The position numbers and the translations under genes were made by a program. DNA of 64,000 nt from an uncultured Opitutia bacterium (GTDB lineage: Bacteria > Verrucomicrobiota > Verrucomicrobiia > Opitutales > Opitutaceae). This document shows, in pieces, positions 34,167 through 43,258 of this stretch. Every line of letters begins with the position of its first letter. Position 1 is the first letter of the stretch. The stretch covers positions 62,001 to 126,000 of the forward strand of contig CAIQKV010000078.1 of NCBI GenBank assembly GCA_903872505.1, in the 5' to 3' direction. The notes below the pieces were generated by a model. The model searched no databases, was not told the origin of the DNA, and saw only the letters and a list, made by a program, of their open reading frames with translations.

Positions 34167-35795
34167 ATGAAAAAATCGCCCAAGAAAACCGTGCTGCTCG
34201 TCGCCAACGGCGACCTGCGCCAATCCGCCAACGAAAAGACCTGGGCCTTCCAGGAGGCCATGGAAAAACAGCTCACCGCCGCCGTGGCGAAGCTGGGCTA
34301 CACGCTCGTGCGTGCCCACCCGTACAAGCCGGAGGTGAAGCATGGCTTCATCAGCTCGCAGAAGGAAGGCATGGCGGTGTTCGCCACGATCGACCCGCGC
34401 ACGCCCATCATCGTCGCCGAGGCCGTCTGGCAGTACTCGCACCACGTGCTGCACGGGCTGATCTCCCACACGGCGCCGATTCTCACCGTGGCCAACTGGT
34501 CCGGCTCCGCGCCCGGGCTCGTCGGCATGCTCAACCTCAACGGCTCCCTCACCAAGGCGGGCGTGAAGTACTCGACGCTCTGGAGTGCGGACTTCACCGA
34601 CGAGTTCTTCCTCGGCGGCCTCGCCACCTGGCTGAAGACCGGCGCCGTCAAGCACGCCGCCGCGCACGTCCGCCCGCTGGGCAAGGTCGTCGTCCCGGCC
34701 AAGGCCCGCGCCATCGCCCAAAAAATCGCCGCCGCCCTCCGCCGCCGGAAGTCCATCATGGGCATCTTCGACGAGGGCTGCATGGGCATGTTCAACGCCA
34801 TCATCCCCGACGAGCTGCTCTTCCCGACCGGCGTCTACAAGGAGCGGCTCTCGCAGTCCGCGCTCTACTACGGCGCCACGCAGGTGAGCGACGCCGAGGC
34901 CCGCGCCGTCTACGACTGGCTCCGCGCGAAGGGCATGAAATTCCACCTCGGCACCGACGACGCCTCCGAACTCACCGAGGCGCAGGTCATCTGGCAGTGC
35001 AAAACCTACGTCGCCGCCCTGCGCATCGCCGACGAGTTCGGCTGCGAGTCCATCGGCATCCAGTACCAGCAGGGCCTGAAGGACCTCCTGCCCGCCTCCG
35101 ACCTCGTCGAGGGCCTGCTCAACAACTCCGACCGCCCGCCGGTCGCCAACGCCCAGGGCGAAATCATCCGCGACGGGCAGCCGCTCACGCATTTCAACGA
35201 GGTGGACGAGTGCGCCGGCCTCGACGGCCTCTTCACCAACCGCGTCCACACCGCGCTCAGCCAGCCGGTGGAGAACACCCTGCACGACCTGCGCTGGGGT
35301 GATTACGACCGGAGCGGCACGACCAAGGAGTACGTCTGGGTGTTCCTCATCTCCGGCAGCGCCCCGCCCGCGCACCATATTGACGGCTACGCCGGCACCG
35401 ACTCCCTCCGGCAGCCCTACATGTACTTCCGGCTCGGCGGCGGCACCGTCCGCGGCATCGCCAAGCCCGGCGAGATCGTCTGGAGCCGCATCTTCGTCGC
35501 CGGCGGCAAGCTCAAGATGGACCTCGGCCGCGCCCAGGTCGTCACCCTCCCGCGCGCCGAGACCGAGCGCCGCTGGAAGGAGACCACCGTGCAGTGGCCG
35601 ATCATGCATGCCGTGACCTACGGGGTGTCGCGCGACCAGATGATGGGGCGCCACAAGGCCAACCACATCCAAGTGGCCTACGCGAACTCCGCCAAGGAGG
35701 CCGACCTCGCGATGTACACCAAGGCCGCGCTCGCCGCCGAGCTCGGCCTCGAGGTCTCGCTCTGCGGCACCAAGGCCGACGGCTCGAAGTTCTGA
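34167..35795 (+). CDS. L-fucose/L-arabinose isomerase-fold protein
   Basis: 542 residues from ATG 34167 ([20 protein letters not shown]). The organisation resembles fucose isomerase-like proteins: an N-terminal Rossmann-like domain, a central domain with [20 protein letters not shown], and [19 protein letters not shown] followed by [15 protein letters not shown] carrying the expected glutamate and aspartate metal ligands (about residues 292 and 350). The C-terminal barrel has [20 protein letters not shown]. Members interconvert aldoses and ketoses; substrate not predicted. It is about 50 residues shorter than E. coli FucI. Followed by a miniature inverted repeat. Confidence 0.7.
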   Translation: MKKSPKKTVLLVANGDLRQSANEKTWAFQEAMEKQLTAAVAKLGYTLVRAHPYKPEVKHGFISSQKEGMAVFATIDPRTPIIVAEAVWQYSHHVLHGLISHTAPILTVANWSGSAPGLVGMLNLNGSLTKAGVKYSTLWSADFTDEFFLGGLATWLKTGAVKHAAAHVRPLGKVVVPAKARAIAQKIAAALRRRKSIMGIFDEGCMGMFNAIIPDELLFPTGVYKERLSQSALYYGATQVSDAEARAVYDWLRAKGMKFHLGTDDASELTEAQVIWQCKTYVAALRIADEFGCESIGIQYQQGLKDLLPASDLVEGLLNNSDRPPVANAQGEIIRDGQPLTHFNEVDECAGLDGLFTNRVHTALSQPVENTLHDLRWGDYDRSGTTKEYVWVFLISGSAPPAHHIDGYAGTDSLRQPYMYFRLGGGTVRGIAKPGEIVWSRIFVAGGKLKMDLGRAQVVTLPRAETERRWKETTVQWPIMHAVTYGVSRDQMMGRHKANHIQVAYANSAKEADLAMYTKAALAAELGLEVSLCGTKADGSKF

Positions 35796-35816
35796 GCGCT
35801 GGGGAATTTTATTGGC

Positions 35817-35892
35817 AACCACCGAGGCACGGAAGACACGGAGGAAAATCCATTCATTGGATCTACTCCGTGATCTCCGTGCCTCGGTGGTT
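35817..35892. repeat. Miniature inverted repeat (AACCACCGAGGCACGG type)
   Basis: Perfect 16-bp terminal inverted repeats AACCACCGAGGCACGG (35817-35832) and its complement (35877-35892), with further partial pairing (ACACGGAG against CTCCGTGA) inside. The 76-bp element lies between two same-strand genes and has no coding capacity. AT-rich bases flank it. Confidence 0.8.
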
Positions 35893-35943
35893 AATTTTAG
35901 CGTTGTCCAATGCCACCACTGACCGCTTCTGACCCGACCAATC

Positions 35944-36183
35944 ATGAGTGACCTCCCACCCCTTCCCCCCGGGCCGCGCCCCGGCAAGTACCGCCATTAC
36001 AAGGGCGGCGAATACCTCGTGCTCGGCCTCGCCCGGCATTCCGAGACGCTCGAGCCGCTGGTCGTCTACCAGGCGCTCTACGGCGAGCGGGGCCTCTGGG
36101 TGCGCCCCGCCGCGATGTTTTGCGAAACCGTCGTCATCGACGGCCGGACCCTTCCGCGGTTCGCGCTCATCCCCCCGCCGTGA
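35944..36183 (+). CDS. DUF1653 domain protein
   Basis: 79 residues, the whole protein being one DUF1653 domain: PGKYRHYKGGEYLVLGLARH, then HSETLEPLVVYQALYG, RGLWVRPAAMFCETV and RFALI. This small widespread domain is predicted to be an SH3-like beta barrel; its role is unknown. ATG 35944 fits the domain start. The stop codon is the first element of the 25-bp palindrome at 36182, which lies between this gene and the convergent YeiH gene. Confidence 0.88.
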   Translation: MSDLPPLPPGPRPGKYRHYKGGEYLVLGLARHSETLEPLVVYQALYGERGLWVRPAAMFCETVVIDGRTLPRFALIPPP

Positions 36184-36206
36184 ATGTCACCTAATAGATG
36201 ACATTG
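36182..36206. repeat. 25-bp palindrome, copy 2
   Basis: GAATGTCACCTA is identical to copy 1 at 12208, followed by a diverged centre and TGACATT. Arms AATGTCA / TGACATT (36183-36189 and 36199-36205). It begins inside the stop codon of the DUF1653 gene and lies between convergent genes, as does copy 1. Confidence 0.7.
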
Positions 36207-36228
36207 CCGCGAACGCTACGGCGCGGGT

Positions 36229-37197
36229 TCAGCGGATCCAGCCGGCGAGGATCGCCCCGACCGTGGCCAGCGAGACGCCGGCCCAGAGCGTGAAGCCCAC
36301 GGCCAGCGGCCGCCAGCCGACGACCTTCAGCGCCCCGCGCGAAACATTCGCGCCGATCAGGAACAGGGTCACGACCAGCGCCCGGCGCGCCCCGGCGAAG
36401 ACCACGGCCCCGGCTTCGCGCGCCGCCGGCACGAAGGTGACGAGCGCGGCCGCCGCGATGAATCCGAAAATGAACCACGGCACGGCGATCCGGCCGGCCG
36501 GTTTGCCCTCGGGGCGGGTGACGGCCCAGCCGATGGCCAGCGCGAGCGGCGCGATCCACAGCGCGCGGGCAAGCTTCACCGTGGCTGCGACCTTCAGCGC
36601 CTCCTCGCCGTAGCTCGCGCCGGCCCCGACGACCGAACTGGTGTCGTGGATGGCGAGCGCGGCCCACAGCCCGAACTGGTGCTGGCCGAGGTGCAACAGG
36701 TGCCCCGCCGGCGGAAAGACCAGGAGCGCGACGCCGTTGAGCAGGAAGACCGTGGCCAGCGCGACCGTCGTGTCCTCCTGCCGCGGCCGGAGCACGCCCG
36801 CCACCGCGGCGATGGCGCTGCCGCCGCAGATCGCCGTGCCGCTCGTCAGCAGGATCGTGAGGTCCCGCGGCAGCCCCGCGCGCCGGCCCAGCCAGAGGCC
36901 GAGGGCGAAGGTGAAACCGATGCCGACCACCGTGTAGCCGATGCCGCCCAGCCCGACGGCGTAGATGATCGCGAGGTTCATGCCGGCGCCGAGGCCGATG
37001 ACGGACCCCTGCAGGAGCCGGGTCGCGAGCGGGGCGGTGACCCGGAGCCAGGCATTGGCGCCGAGCAGCCCCAGCGCCACGCCCAGGGCCAGCGCCGCGG
37101 CGCCCGACACCGCCGGCCAGCAGCAAAGCGCCGCCGCCGCGCAGAGCAGGGCCGCGCTGGCCGGCGGGGAGATGCTTCCGGTTCGGACGTGGTTCAT
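36229..37197 (-). CDS. YeiH/UPF0324 family putative sulfate exporter
   Basis: 322 residues with about ten transmembrane helices. Family landmarks: LLTSGTAICGGSAIAAVAGV (about 118-137), LWAALAIHDTSSVVGAGASY (about 181-200) and PWFIFGFIAAAALVTFVP. UPF0324/YeiH proteins are annotated as putative sulfate exporters, some linked to taurine or sulfite metabolism, but direct evidence is thin. A link with the sulfur operon 20 kb away is possible but not shown. Convergent with the DUF1653 gene and divergent from glycerate kinase, with 120 bases between starts. Confidence 0.85.
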   Translation of the reverse strand: MNHVRTGSISPPASAALLCAAAALCCWPAVSGAAALALGVALGLLGANAWLRVTAPLATRLLQGSVIGLGAGMNLAIIYAVGLGGIGYTVVGIGFTFALGLWLGRRAGLPRDLTILLTSGTAICGGSAIAAVAGVLRPRQEDTTVALATVFLLNGVALLVFPPAGHLLHLGQHQFGLWAALAIHDTSSVVGAGASYGEEALKVAATVKLARALWIAPLALAIGWAVTRPEGKPAGRIAVPWFIFGFIAAAALVTFVPAAREAGAVVFAGARRALVVTLFLIGANVSRGALKVVGWRPLAVGFTLWAGVSLATVGAILAGWIR

Positions 37198-37317
37198 GGG
37201 CTCCGGCCCTCGCAGCCGGTGCGGCGTTGAAACGGCCCGCGCCCGCCAAAGGCGAGATTATTCCCCCCGCGCAAAACGCTCGCCATCAAATGCGCGAAAA
37301 CATCTCGTGGAGCCGCC

Positions 37318-38478
37318 ATGCGCGTCCTCCTCGCCTTCGACAAGTTCAAGGACTCCCTCGCCGCAAGCGCGGCGGGCGAGGCCGCGGCAGGCGCGCTGCG
37401 GCGCCGGCACCCCGACTGGCAGCTCGACCTCTGCCCGCTCGCCGACGGCGGCGAGGGGTTCGCGCCGATCCTCACCGCCGCGGCCGGCGGCACGCTCTCG
37501 ACCGTTTCCGTCACCGGCCCGCGCGGCGCCCCAGTCGAGGCGGCCTTCGGGCTCGTCCCGTGGGCGAAAATTCCCGCCGCCGCCCGCGCGTTGCTGCAAC
37601 TGCCGGCGTCGATCCCCGAGCACGCCGAGATCGCCGTGATCGAGATGGCCGCGGCCAGCGGGCTCGCGCTGCTGCCGCCGGACCAGCGTGATCCGTGGCA
37701 GACGACCACCCTCGGCACCGGCCAGCTCATCGCCGCGGCCACGCAGGCCGGCGCGGCCGCCATCCTCCTCGGCGTCGGCGGCAGCGCCACGCACGACCTC
37801 GGCCTCGGCGCCCTCTCCGCGCTCGGCTTCGAGTTCCTTTCCCACAACGCCGAGATCATCCGCCCGCCCACCCCCGTCCGCTGGGACCTGATCGAGCGAA
37901 TCACCGGAAAACTCCCCGCCGCGCTTCCCCCGGTCCGGATCGCCTGCGATGTCTCCAATCCCCTGCTCGGCCGCAAGGGCGCCGCCGCGGTCTACGGGCC
38001 GCAGAAGGGCCTGCGCCCCGGCGATCTCGCCAAGCTCGACCACGCGAGCGCCCGGCTCGGCCTCCTGCTCTGCGCGCATTGCAACCAGCCCGACACGCTG
38101 ATGGATGTGCCCGGCGCCGGCGCCGCCGGCGGCATCGCGTTCGGCCTGATGACGGCGGCACAGGCGAAACTGCTGCCCGGGTTCGAACTCGTCGCCGCGT
38201 GGCTCGACCTCGACGCCCGCCTCGCCGCGGCGGACCTGGTCGTCACCGGCGAGGGCCGTTTCGACGACAGCTCGCTCAGCGGCAAGGGCCCGGGCGCCGT
38301 CGCTGCCCGCGCGCTGGCGCGCGGCAAGCCCGTGCACGTCTTCGCCGGCCAGGTGGCCGCCGCCGATGCCCGGCCCGGCCTCACGCTGCACGCCATCACG
38401 CCCGCGGGCCAGCCGCTGGCCGAGGCCCTGCGCGCCGCCGGAGCCAACCTCGCGGCCGCCGTGGCGCATGCCTTGTGA
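37318..38478 (+). CDS. Glycerate 2-kinase (GarK/GlxK family)
   Basis: 386 residues, the usual length for type 1 glycerate kinases, which phosphorylate D-glycerate at O2 to feed glycolysis. N-terminal LLAFDKFKDSLAASAAGEAA, CPLADGGEGFAPIL (about 38-51), LGVGGSATHDLGLGALSALG (about 150-169) and VVTGEGRFDDSSLSGKGPGA (about 308-327) are the family signatures. The glycine-rich loop reads SATHDLGLG rather than the common SATNDGGxG. It fits with the hydroxyacid dehydrogenase at 41431, which could reduce hydroxypyruvate, but the two are not in one operon. Confidence 0.93.
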   Translation: MRVLLAFDKFKDSLAASAAGEAAAGALRRRHPDWQLDLCPLADGGEGFAPILTAAAGGTLSTVSVTGPRGAPVEAAFGLVPWAKIPAAARALLQLPASIPEHAEIAVIEMAAASGLALLPPDQRDPWQTTTLGTGQLIAAATQAGAAAILLGVGGSATHDLGLGALSALGFEFLSHNAEIIRPPTPVRWDLIERITGKLPAALPPVRIACDVSNPLLGRKGAAAVYGPQKGLRPGDLAKLDHASARLGLLLCAHCNQPDTLMDVPGAGAAGGIAFGLMTAAQAKLLPGFELVAAWLDLDARLAAADLVVTGEGRFDDSSLSGKGPGAVAARALARGKPVHVFAGQVAAADARPGLTLHAITPAGQPLAEALRAAGANLAAAVAHAL

Positions 38479-38536
38479 GAAAACCCCGGGAAACATTCTC
38501 GACGGAGCTGCACCGCCGCCCAAGGTTTCGACCCGC

Positions 38537-39892
38537 ATGCCCGGTCTCTCCCGCCCGCTCCCCGTGAAACACCTCGGCGCCTCCCTCATCCTGCTGCTGG
38601 GCTTGCTGGGCTGCAGCGCCAGCCGCCCGCCCGCCCGCCCGGTGGCGCCCCCGCCCGCGCCGCGCGTCGCCCCCGTCACCGTCCCCGCCGCGCCCATTTT
38701 CCCGGTGATGCTCGGCATCGACGTGCTCGAGTCCGAGGGCTTCGCCGCGGTCAAGGGCAAGCGCATCGGCCTCCTCACCCATCCCGCCGGCGTGAACCGC
38801 CGCGGCGTGAGCACGATCGACGTCCTCCGCCGCGCGCCCGGCGTGAAGCTCGTCGCGCTCTACGCCTGCGAGCACGGCCTCTACGACGAGCTGCCCGCCG
38901 AGACGCCGTTTCCCGACCACGTCGACCCCCGGACCGGCCTGATGGTCTATTCGCTCTACAGCACGAAGGGCAAAAAATTCCGCCCCACCCCCGCGCAGCT
39001 CAAGGCGATCGATACGCTCGTCATCGACCTGCAGGACATCGGCGTGCGCAGCTACACCTTCGTCGGCGCGATGAAGACCGCCATGGAGGCCTGCTTCGAG
39101 AACGGCAAGGAGGTCATCGTCCTCGACCGGCCCAACCCGCTCGGCGGCCTCAAGGTCGACGGCCCGCCCCTCGATCCCCAGTGGATGAGCGACGTCGGCC
39201 GGTTCCGCGTGCCCTACGTCCACGGCCTGACGATCGGCGAGCTGGCGCACCTCGCGAAGGAGGCGCCCGGCGTGCTCAACGTCTCCGAGGCGCTCCGCAC
39301 GCGCAGCCGGCTCACCGTCATCCCGATGCGCGGCTGGCGGCGCGCGATGCGCTGGCCCGAGACCGGGCTCAACTTCGTGCCTACCTCCACCGCGATCCAG
39401 GACTTCGCCGCCTGCCAGGGCTACGCGATGACCGGGCTGGGCTGCATCCTCGGCGGATTCACTCACGGCGTCGGCAAATCGTACCCCTTCCGCGGCATCG
39501 CGCACAACACGGTCAAGATCGACGTCGTCGAGCGGGAACTGCTCGCGTGCAACCTGCCCGGCCTGCGCTTCCGCCGGGTCAGCGCCCCCGACCGCAACGG
39601 CAAGCCCGCCGTCGGACTTTACATCGAGATCACGGACTACGACGACTGGCAGCCGACCGCGCTGAGCTTCCAGCTGATGCGGCTGGCCTGCCGACTCGAA
39701 CCGAAGAACCCGTTCGCCAACGCGAAGGCCGCCGACCGGCGCACGTTCCTCGTCCACATGGGTTCGTCCGCGTTTTTCAACGACCTCATCCTCAAGGGCG
39801 CGCATACCGACGTCGACGCGTGGCTCCGCACCTGGCGCGAGCAGGCGAAGATCTATCAGGAGCAGAGCAAGCGTTACTGGCTCTACCGGTAG
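38537..39892 (+). CDS. DUF1343 lipoprotein, NamZ-like exo-beta-N-acetylmuramidase
   Basis: 451 residues from ATG 38537. Lipoprotein signal ending LLGLLGCSAS, followed by a proline-rich linker to about residue 55. The DUF1343 body (GH171, characterised as the exo-muramidase NamZ) shows GKRIGLLTHPAGVNRRGVST, ALYACEHGLYDELPAETPF with the conserved EHG, IDLQDIGVRSYTFVGAMKTA, VLDRPNPLGGLKVDGP and PFRGIAHNT. It would release MurNAc from peptidoglycan fragments at the outer membrane or periplasmic face. Starts 59 bases after glycerate kinase, possibly in one transcript with it and the protease downstream. Confidence 0.87.
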   Translation: MPGLSRPLPVKHLGASLILLLGLLGCSASRPPARPVAPPPAPRVAPVTVPAAPIFPVMLGIDVLESEGFAAVKGKRIGLLTHPAGVNRRGVSTIDVLRRAPGVKLVALYACEHGLYDELPAETPFPDHVDPRTGLMVYSLYSTKGKKFRPTPAQLKAIDTLVIDLQDIGVRSYTFVGAMKTAMEACFENGKEVIVLDRPNPLGGLKVDGPPLDPQWMSDVGRFRVPYVHGLTIGELAHLAKEAPGVLNVSEALRTRSRLTVIPMRGWRRAMRWPETGLNFVPTSTAIQDFAACQGYAMTGLGCILGGFTHGVGKSYPFRGIAHNTVKIDVVERELLACNLPGLRFRRVSAPDRNGKPAVGLYIEITDYDDWQPTALSFQLMRLACRLEPKNPFANAKAADRRTFLVHMGSSAFFNDLILKGAHTDVDAWLRTWREQAKIYQEQSKRYWLYR

Positions 39893-39952
39893 CCGGGCCG
39901 GGTCCGCGATTGCGGTTTGCCATGCCGGGGTCCGCCGGCTTCATGTGGGCCC

Positions 39953-41230
39953 ATGCCCCCGACCCCCCGCCCCGTCCGTCCGGCCCGGCTGCTGCCGTGG
40001 CTCGCCGTCCTCCTGGTCGCCCTGCCACTCGCGGCGCACGCCGCCGATGCCTTCGATCCCGCAGCCGCCACCGCGGCCTACCTCGCCCGGATCCCCGCCG
40101 AGGCCCGCGCCCGCTCCGACGCCTATTTCGAGGGCGGCTACTGGCTGATCCTCTGGAACCTCTTCGTGTCCGTCGGTCTCGCGTGGTTCCTGCTCGGCAC
40201 CGGGCTGTCCGGGAAGCTGCGCGACTTCGCCGAGCGCCGGTTCCAGCGCCGCTGGCTCCAGGTCGCCACCTACGCGCTGGGCTACATCCTGCTCATGACG
40301 CTCCTGGAGTTGCCGTGGAACTTCTACACCGGGTTCCTCCGCGAGCACCAATACCACATGTCCAACCTCACCACCGCCGGTTGGTTCGGCGAACAGCTGA
40401 AGGGCCTGATCGTCGGCCTCATCCTCACCACGCCCGTGCTGCTGCTCCTGTATGCGGCGCTCCGGCGCTGGCCCACGCGCTGGTGGAGCCGCGCCGCCCT
40501 GGTCACGCCGGTGTTGATCCTGCTCCTGTTGGTGATCGCCCCGGTCTTCATCTCGCCGGTGTTCAACACCTACAAGCCCCTGCCCGACTCCCCGCTGCGC
40601 GACTCCATCCTCTCGCTCGCCCGCGCCAACGGCATCCCCGCGGACAACGTCTACGAGTTCGATGCCTCGCGCCAGACCAAGCGCATCAGCGCCAACGTCA
40701 GCGGCGCCCTCGGCAGCATCCGCATTTCCCTCAACGACAACCTGCTCAAGCGCAGCTCGCCGGCCGAGATCCGCGCCGTCATGGGCCACGAGATGGGCCA
40801 CTACGTGCTCAACCACGTCTACAAGCTCACGATCTACCACAGCCTCGTGTTCGCCTCGGCCTTCGCCTTCACCGCGTGGTTCTTCGGCGCCGCGTTCCGC
40901 CGGCGGGGCGCGGCCTGGGGCGTGCGCGGCATCGACGACCCGGCCGGGCTGCCGATCCTCGCCGCGGTCCTGGCAGTGTTCTTTTTCCTCGTGACCCCGG
41001 TGTCGCACAGCATCACCCGCTCGACCGAGAGCGAGGCCGACATCTTCGGGCTCAACGCCGCGCGCGAACCCGACGGCTTCTCCGAGGTCGCGCTCAAGCT
41101 GTCGGAATACCGCAAGCTCGCCCCCGGCCCGTGGGAGGAGATCGTGTTCTTCGACCACCCGAGCGGCCATAACCGCATCCTGATGTCCATGCGCTGGAAA
41201 GCCGAGCATCCCGCCGACCCCGGCAAGTAG
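39953..41230 (+). CDS. M48 family zinc metalloprotease (Ste24-like)
   Basis: 425 residues from ATG 39953. Seven or so transmembrane helices including an N-terminal signal-like segment (LLPWLAVLLVALPLAAHAAD). Zinc site AVMGHEMGHYVLNHVYKL has HExxH at about residues 281-285, and the third ligand glutamate is in STESEADIFGL (about 362-366). The C-terminal FFDHPSGHNRILMSMRW is the Ste24/CAAX-protease signature. In bacteria the role is membrane protein quality control; CAAX processing is a eukaryotic function. Followed by a repeat-rich 200-bp gap. Confidence 0.92.
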   Translation: MPPTPRPVRPARLLPWLAVLLVALPLAAHAADAFDPAAATAAYLARIPAEARARSDAYFEGGYWLILWNLFVSVGLAWFLLGTGLSGKLRDFAERRFQRRWLQVATYALGYILLMTLLELPWNFYTGFLREHQYHMSNLTTAGWFGEQLKGLIVGLILTTPVLLLLYAALRRWPTRWWSRAALVTPVLILLLLVIAPVFISPVFNTYKPLPDSPLRDSILSLARANGIPADNVYEFDASRQTKRISANVSGALGSIRISLNDNLLKRSSPAEIRAVMGHEMGHYVLNHVYKLTIYHSLVFASAFAFTAWFFGAAFRRRGAAWGVRGIDDPAGLPILAAVLAVFFFLVTPVSHSITRSTESEADIFGLNAAREPDGFSEVALKLSEYRKLAPGPWEEIVFFDHPSGHNRILMSMRWKAEHPADPGK

Positions 41231-41289
41231 GGCTCCGTCCGGGGCGGAGCAAAGGTTACGGGCGCTATCAGTGAAATCTGGTGAATTGC

Positions 41290-41357
41290 GTAGGGGTGCA
41301 GTCTTGCTGCACCCTCTGAGAATCCTTTCGAAGGGCGCAGCAAGACTGCGCCCCTAC
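41290..41357. repeat. REP-like inverted hairpin pair with GTAG foot
   Basis: Two hairpins in opposite orientation: GTAG + GGGTGCAG-TCTTG-CTGCACCC (41290-41314) and, on the other strand, GTAG + GGGCGCAG-TCTTG-CTGCGCCC (41357-41333). The two stems differ by one compensated base pair (T-A against C-G). A further dyad CAGAAT-GACAT-ATTCTG follows at 41361-41377. Confidence 0.8.
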
Positions 41358-41382
41358 ATTCAGAATGACATATTCTGGTATC

Positions 41383-41409
41383 CTCCGCGCTCTCCGCGTT
41401 CTCCGCGTG
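41383..41409. repeat. Short tandem repeat, 9-base unit
   Basis: Three copies of CTCCGCGNN (at 41383, 41392 and 41401) lie just upstream of the hydroxyacid dehydrogenase gene, in the same gap as the REP-like pair. Confidence 0.6.
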
Positions 41410-41430
41410 AAAAAATAGACTCTACCTCCC

Positions 41431-42435
41431 ATGCCCCGCCCTGCCGCCCTGCTCGCCGTCCTCACGCCCGATGAGAGGGCAAAATTCATGCCGGAGCCCG
41501 TGCTCGCCGAAGTGCGCGCGCTCGCCCCGGAGTTCCGCCTGCTCGACCCCACCGGGCTCAGCACCGAGGCATTTGGCCGCGAGGTCACTGCGGTGAACCC
41601 CGAGGTCATCCTCGCCTGCTGGCAGACGCCCGGCCTGCCCGCGGTCCTCCCGCCGCGCCTGCGCTACGTCTGCTACCTCACCGGCGGGGTGAAGCGACTC
41701 GTCACCCGCACGCTGCTCGAGCGCGGCCTGCTGCTCACCAACTGGGGCGGCTCCATCAGCCGCACGGTCGCCGAGTGCGCGCTCTTCCACACCCTCGCCT
41801 GCCTGCGGCTGGCCCCGCGCTGGACGCTGATGATCCACCGCGACGGCGGGTGGCGCGACGGCTGGGAACAGGCCGGCTCGCTCTTCGAGCGCCGCGTGGG
41901 CATCCACGGGTTCGGCCCGGTGGCGCGCGCGTTTCTCAAGCTCATCGCGCCCTTCAACTGCCACGCCTCAGTCTTCGCGCCCGACGTGGACGACGCCGTG
42001 GCGAAGGCGCACGGCGTGGCCCGCGCCGCCTCGCTCGACGCGCTGTTTGCCGACAACGACATCGTCGTCGAACTCGCCCCGCTCATCCCCGCGACCATCG
42101 GCAGCGTCACCGAGCGTCACCTACGGCTCATCCGGCCCGGCGGCGTTTTTGTGAACGTCGGCCGCGGCGCCGTCGTGGACGAGGCCGCGCTGCTGCGCGT
42201 CGCCCGCGAGGGCAAGATCCGGGTCGGCCTGGATGTCTTCGTTAATGAGCCGCTCCCCGTGGACAGCGGCTTCCGCGGACTGGCCAACGTCAGCATGACG
42301 CCGCACATCGCGGGCCCGACGCTGGACCGCTATTGCGACGCCGGCGCCTTCGCCCTGCGCAACCTCCGCGCCTACGCCGCGGGCCAGCCCCTCGAAGCCG
42401 TCATCACCCCTGCGATCTACGACGCCTCGACGTGA
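41431..42435 (+). CDS. D-2-hydroxyacid dehydrogenase family protein
   Basis: 334 residues. NAD-binding motif GIHGFGPVARAF (about 156-167), then VNVGRGAVVDEAALLRVARE (catalytic-region Arg nearby), GLDVFVNEPLP with the catalytic Glu and MTPHIAGPT with the catalytic His. The N-terminal half is the substrate domain, ending YVCYLTGGVKRLVTRTLLER. SerA-like or hydroxypyruvate/glyoxylate reductase is possible; the IHGFG loop and overall sequence are divergent, so substrate is open. Starts 21 bases after a short tandem repeat and 73 bases after the REP-like pair. Confidence 0.88.
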   Translation: MPRPAALLAVLTPDERAKFMPEPVLAEVRALAPEFRLLDPTGLSTEAFGREVTAVNPEVILACWQTPGLPAVLPPRLRYVCYLTGGVKRLVTRTLLERGLLLTNWGGSISRTVAECALFHTLACLRLAPRWTLMIHRDGGWRDGWEQAGSLFERRVGIHGFGPVARAFLKLIAPFNCHASVFAPDVDDAVAKAHGVARAASLDALFADNDIVVELAPLIPATIGSVTERHLRLIRPGGVFVNVGRGAVVDEAALLRVAREGKIRVGLDVFVNEPLPVDSGFRGLANVSMTPHIAGPTLDRYCDAGAFALRNLRAYAAGQPLEAVITPAIYDAST

Positions 42436-42484
42436 ATATCCAAGGTAAGGCGCGCGAGAGACAATGAACGTGGCAAGGTTAAAC

Positions 42485-43087
42485 ATGCGCGCGCTACTGC
42501 CAACTCTTGGATATGTTGCACTTTTAGGCTGTAGCTCGACCGCTGTGAAACAGAACGCCGGAGGCGTAGCGACAGCTTCAGCCCTCGTCGTCGCGCTTCC
42601 CCTCATACCCTTCGCTGAAGGTTACCACTTCCTAAGCGGTGATATTCGGGATCTAAAGGCGAAGGTAGCCGCGGTCAAAGTGAAGCTCGATCCGGTCTAC
42701 GAAGAGAGATTGCGCCTGATTCAGAGCCGAGATCCGGTTGCGGACGCCCGAACAGTTGTCGCCGAAGGCTGCGAACTCTTTCTTGCATCGGTTCCGGACG
42801 GTGTGGTTTTTCCGGGATATTTCGACCCAAGGGTTGGCGCCACGACCCCATTCTATTCCACTCCCTCGCAATCGTCGAAGAGCCCGACCTATCGCTTCCT
42901 CGAGGAGCTCATGGACAAAGATCCCCTGCATAAGGAAAGCGAACGGCTCGGCGTTTCCTATTCTGGACCGGCATATACCGCATTTTTGAGGGCAGGCTGG
43001 AGCTTCGAAGAATCGTTTAATCACGAGATCGCCCGCTTGACTGGAAAAGCACCATATAAGACCCCAGATCCAACGGCTCGTCATTAA
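42485..43087 (+). CDS. Putative lipoprotein of visibly lower GC than its neighbours
   Basis: 200 residues from ATG 42485, preferred over ATG 42464 because AAGG sits six bases before it. The signal MRALLPTLGYVALLGCSSTA has lipobox ALLGC. Residues 20-45 include a hydrophobic segment (TASALVVALPLIPFAEGY). The rest is mixed: a charged helix (RDLKAKVAAVKVKLDPVYEE) and AEGCELFLASVPDGVVFPGY. Family not recognised. Base composition is near 52% G+C by eye, against about 70% around it, and codon choice differs (many NNA/NNT), suggesting recent acquisition. Orphan gene between two plus-strand genes. Confidence 0.7.
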   Translation: MRALLPTLGYVALLGCSSTAVKQNAGGVATASALVVALPLIPFAEGYHFLSGDIRDLKAKVAAVKVKLDPVYEERLRLIQSRDPVADARTVVAEGCELFLASVPDGVVFPGYFDPRVGATTPFYSTPSQSSKSPTYRFLEELMDKDPLHKESERLGVSYSGPAYTAFLRAGWSFEESFNHEIARLTGKAPYKTPDPTARH

Positions 43088-43258
43088 CGTTGAACGGCTA
43101 TTAAACCGAAGTCTGTTCACCGCGCTCTTTACGGCTAAATAATCAGTTTTCCCGCCGATTTTCCCTTGCCGCTCGGCGCGCGCGGGACGAAATCTCCCGC
43201 CGGCCGGCGCACCCCGCGCGCGGCCGGTTTTCCCCTCAACCCCCAACCTCCGCGTTTT

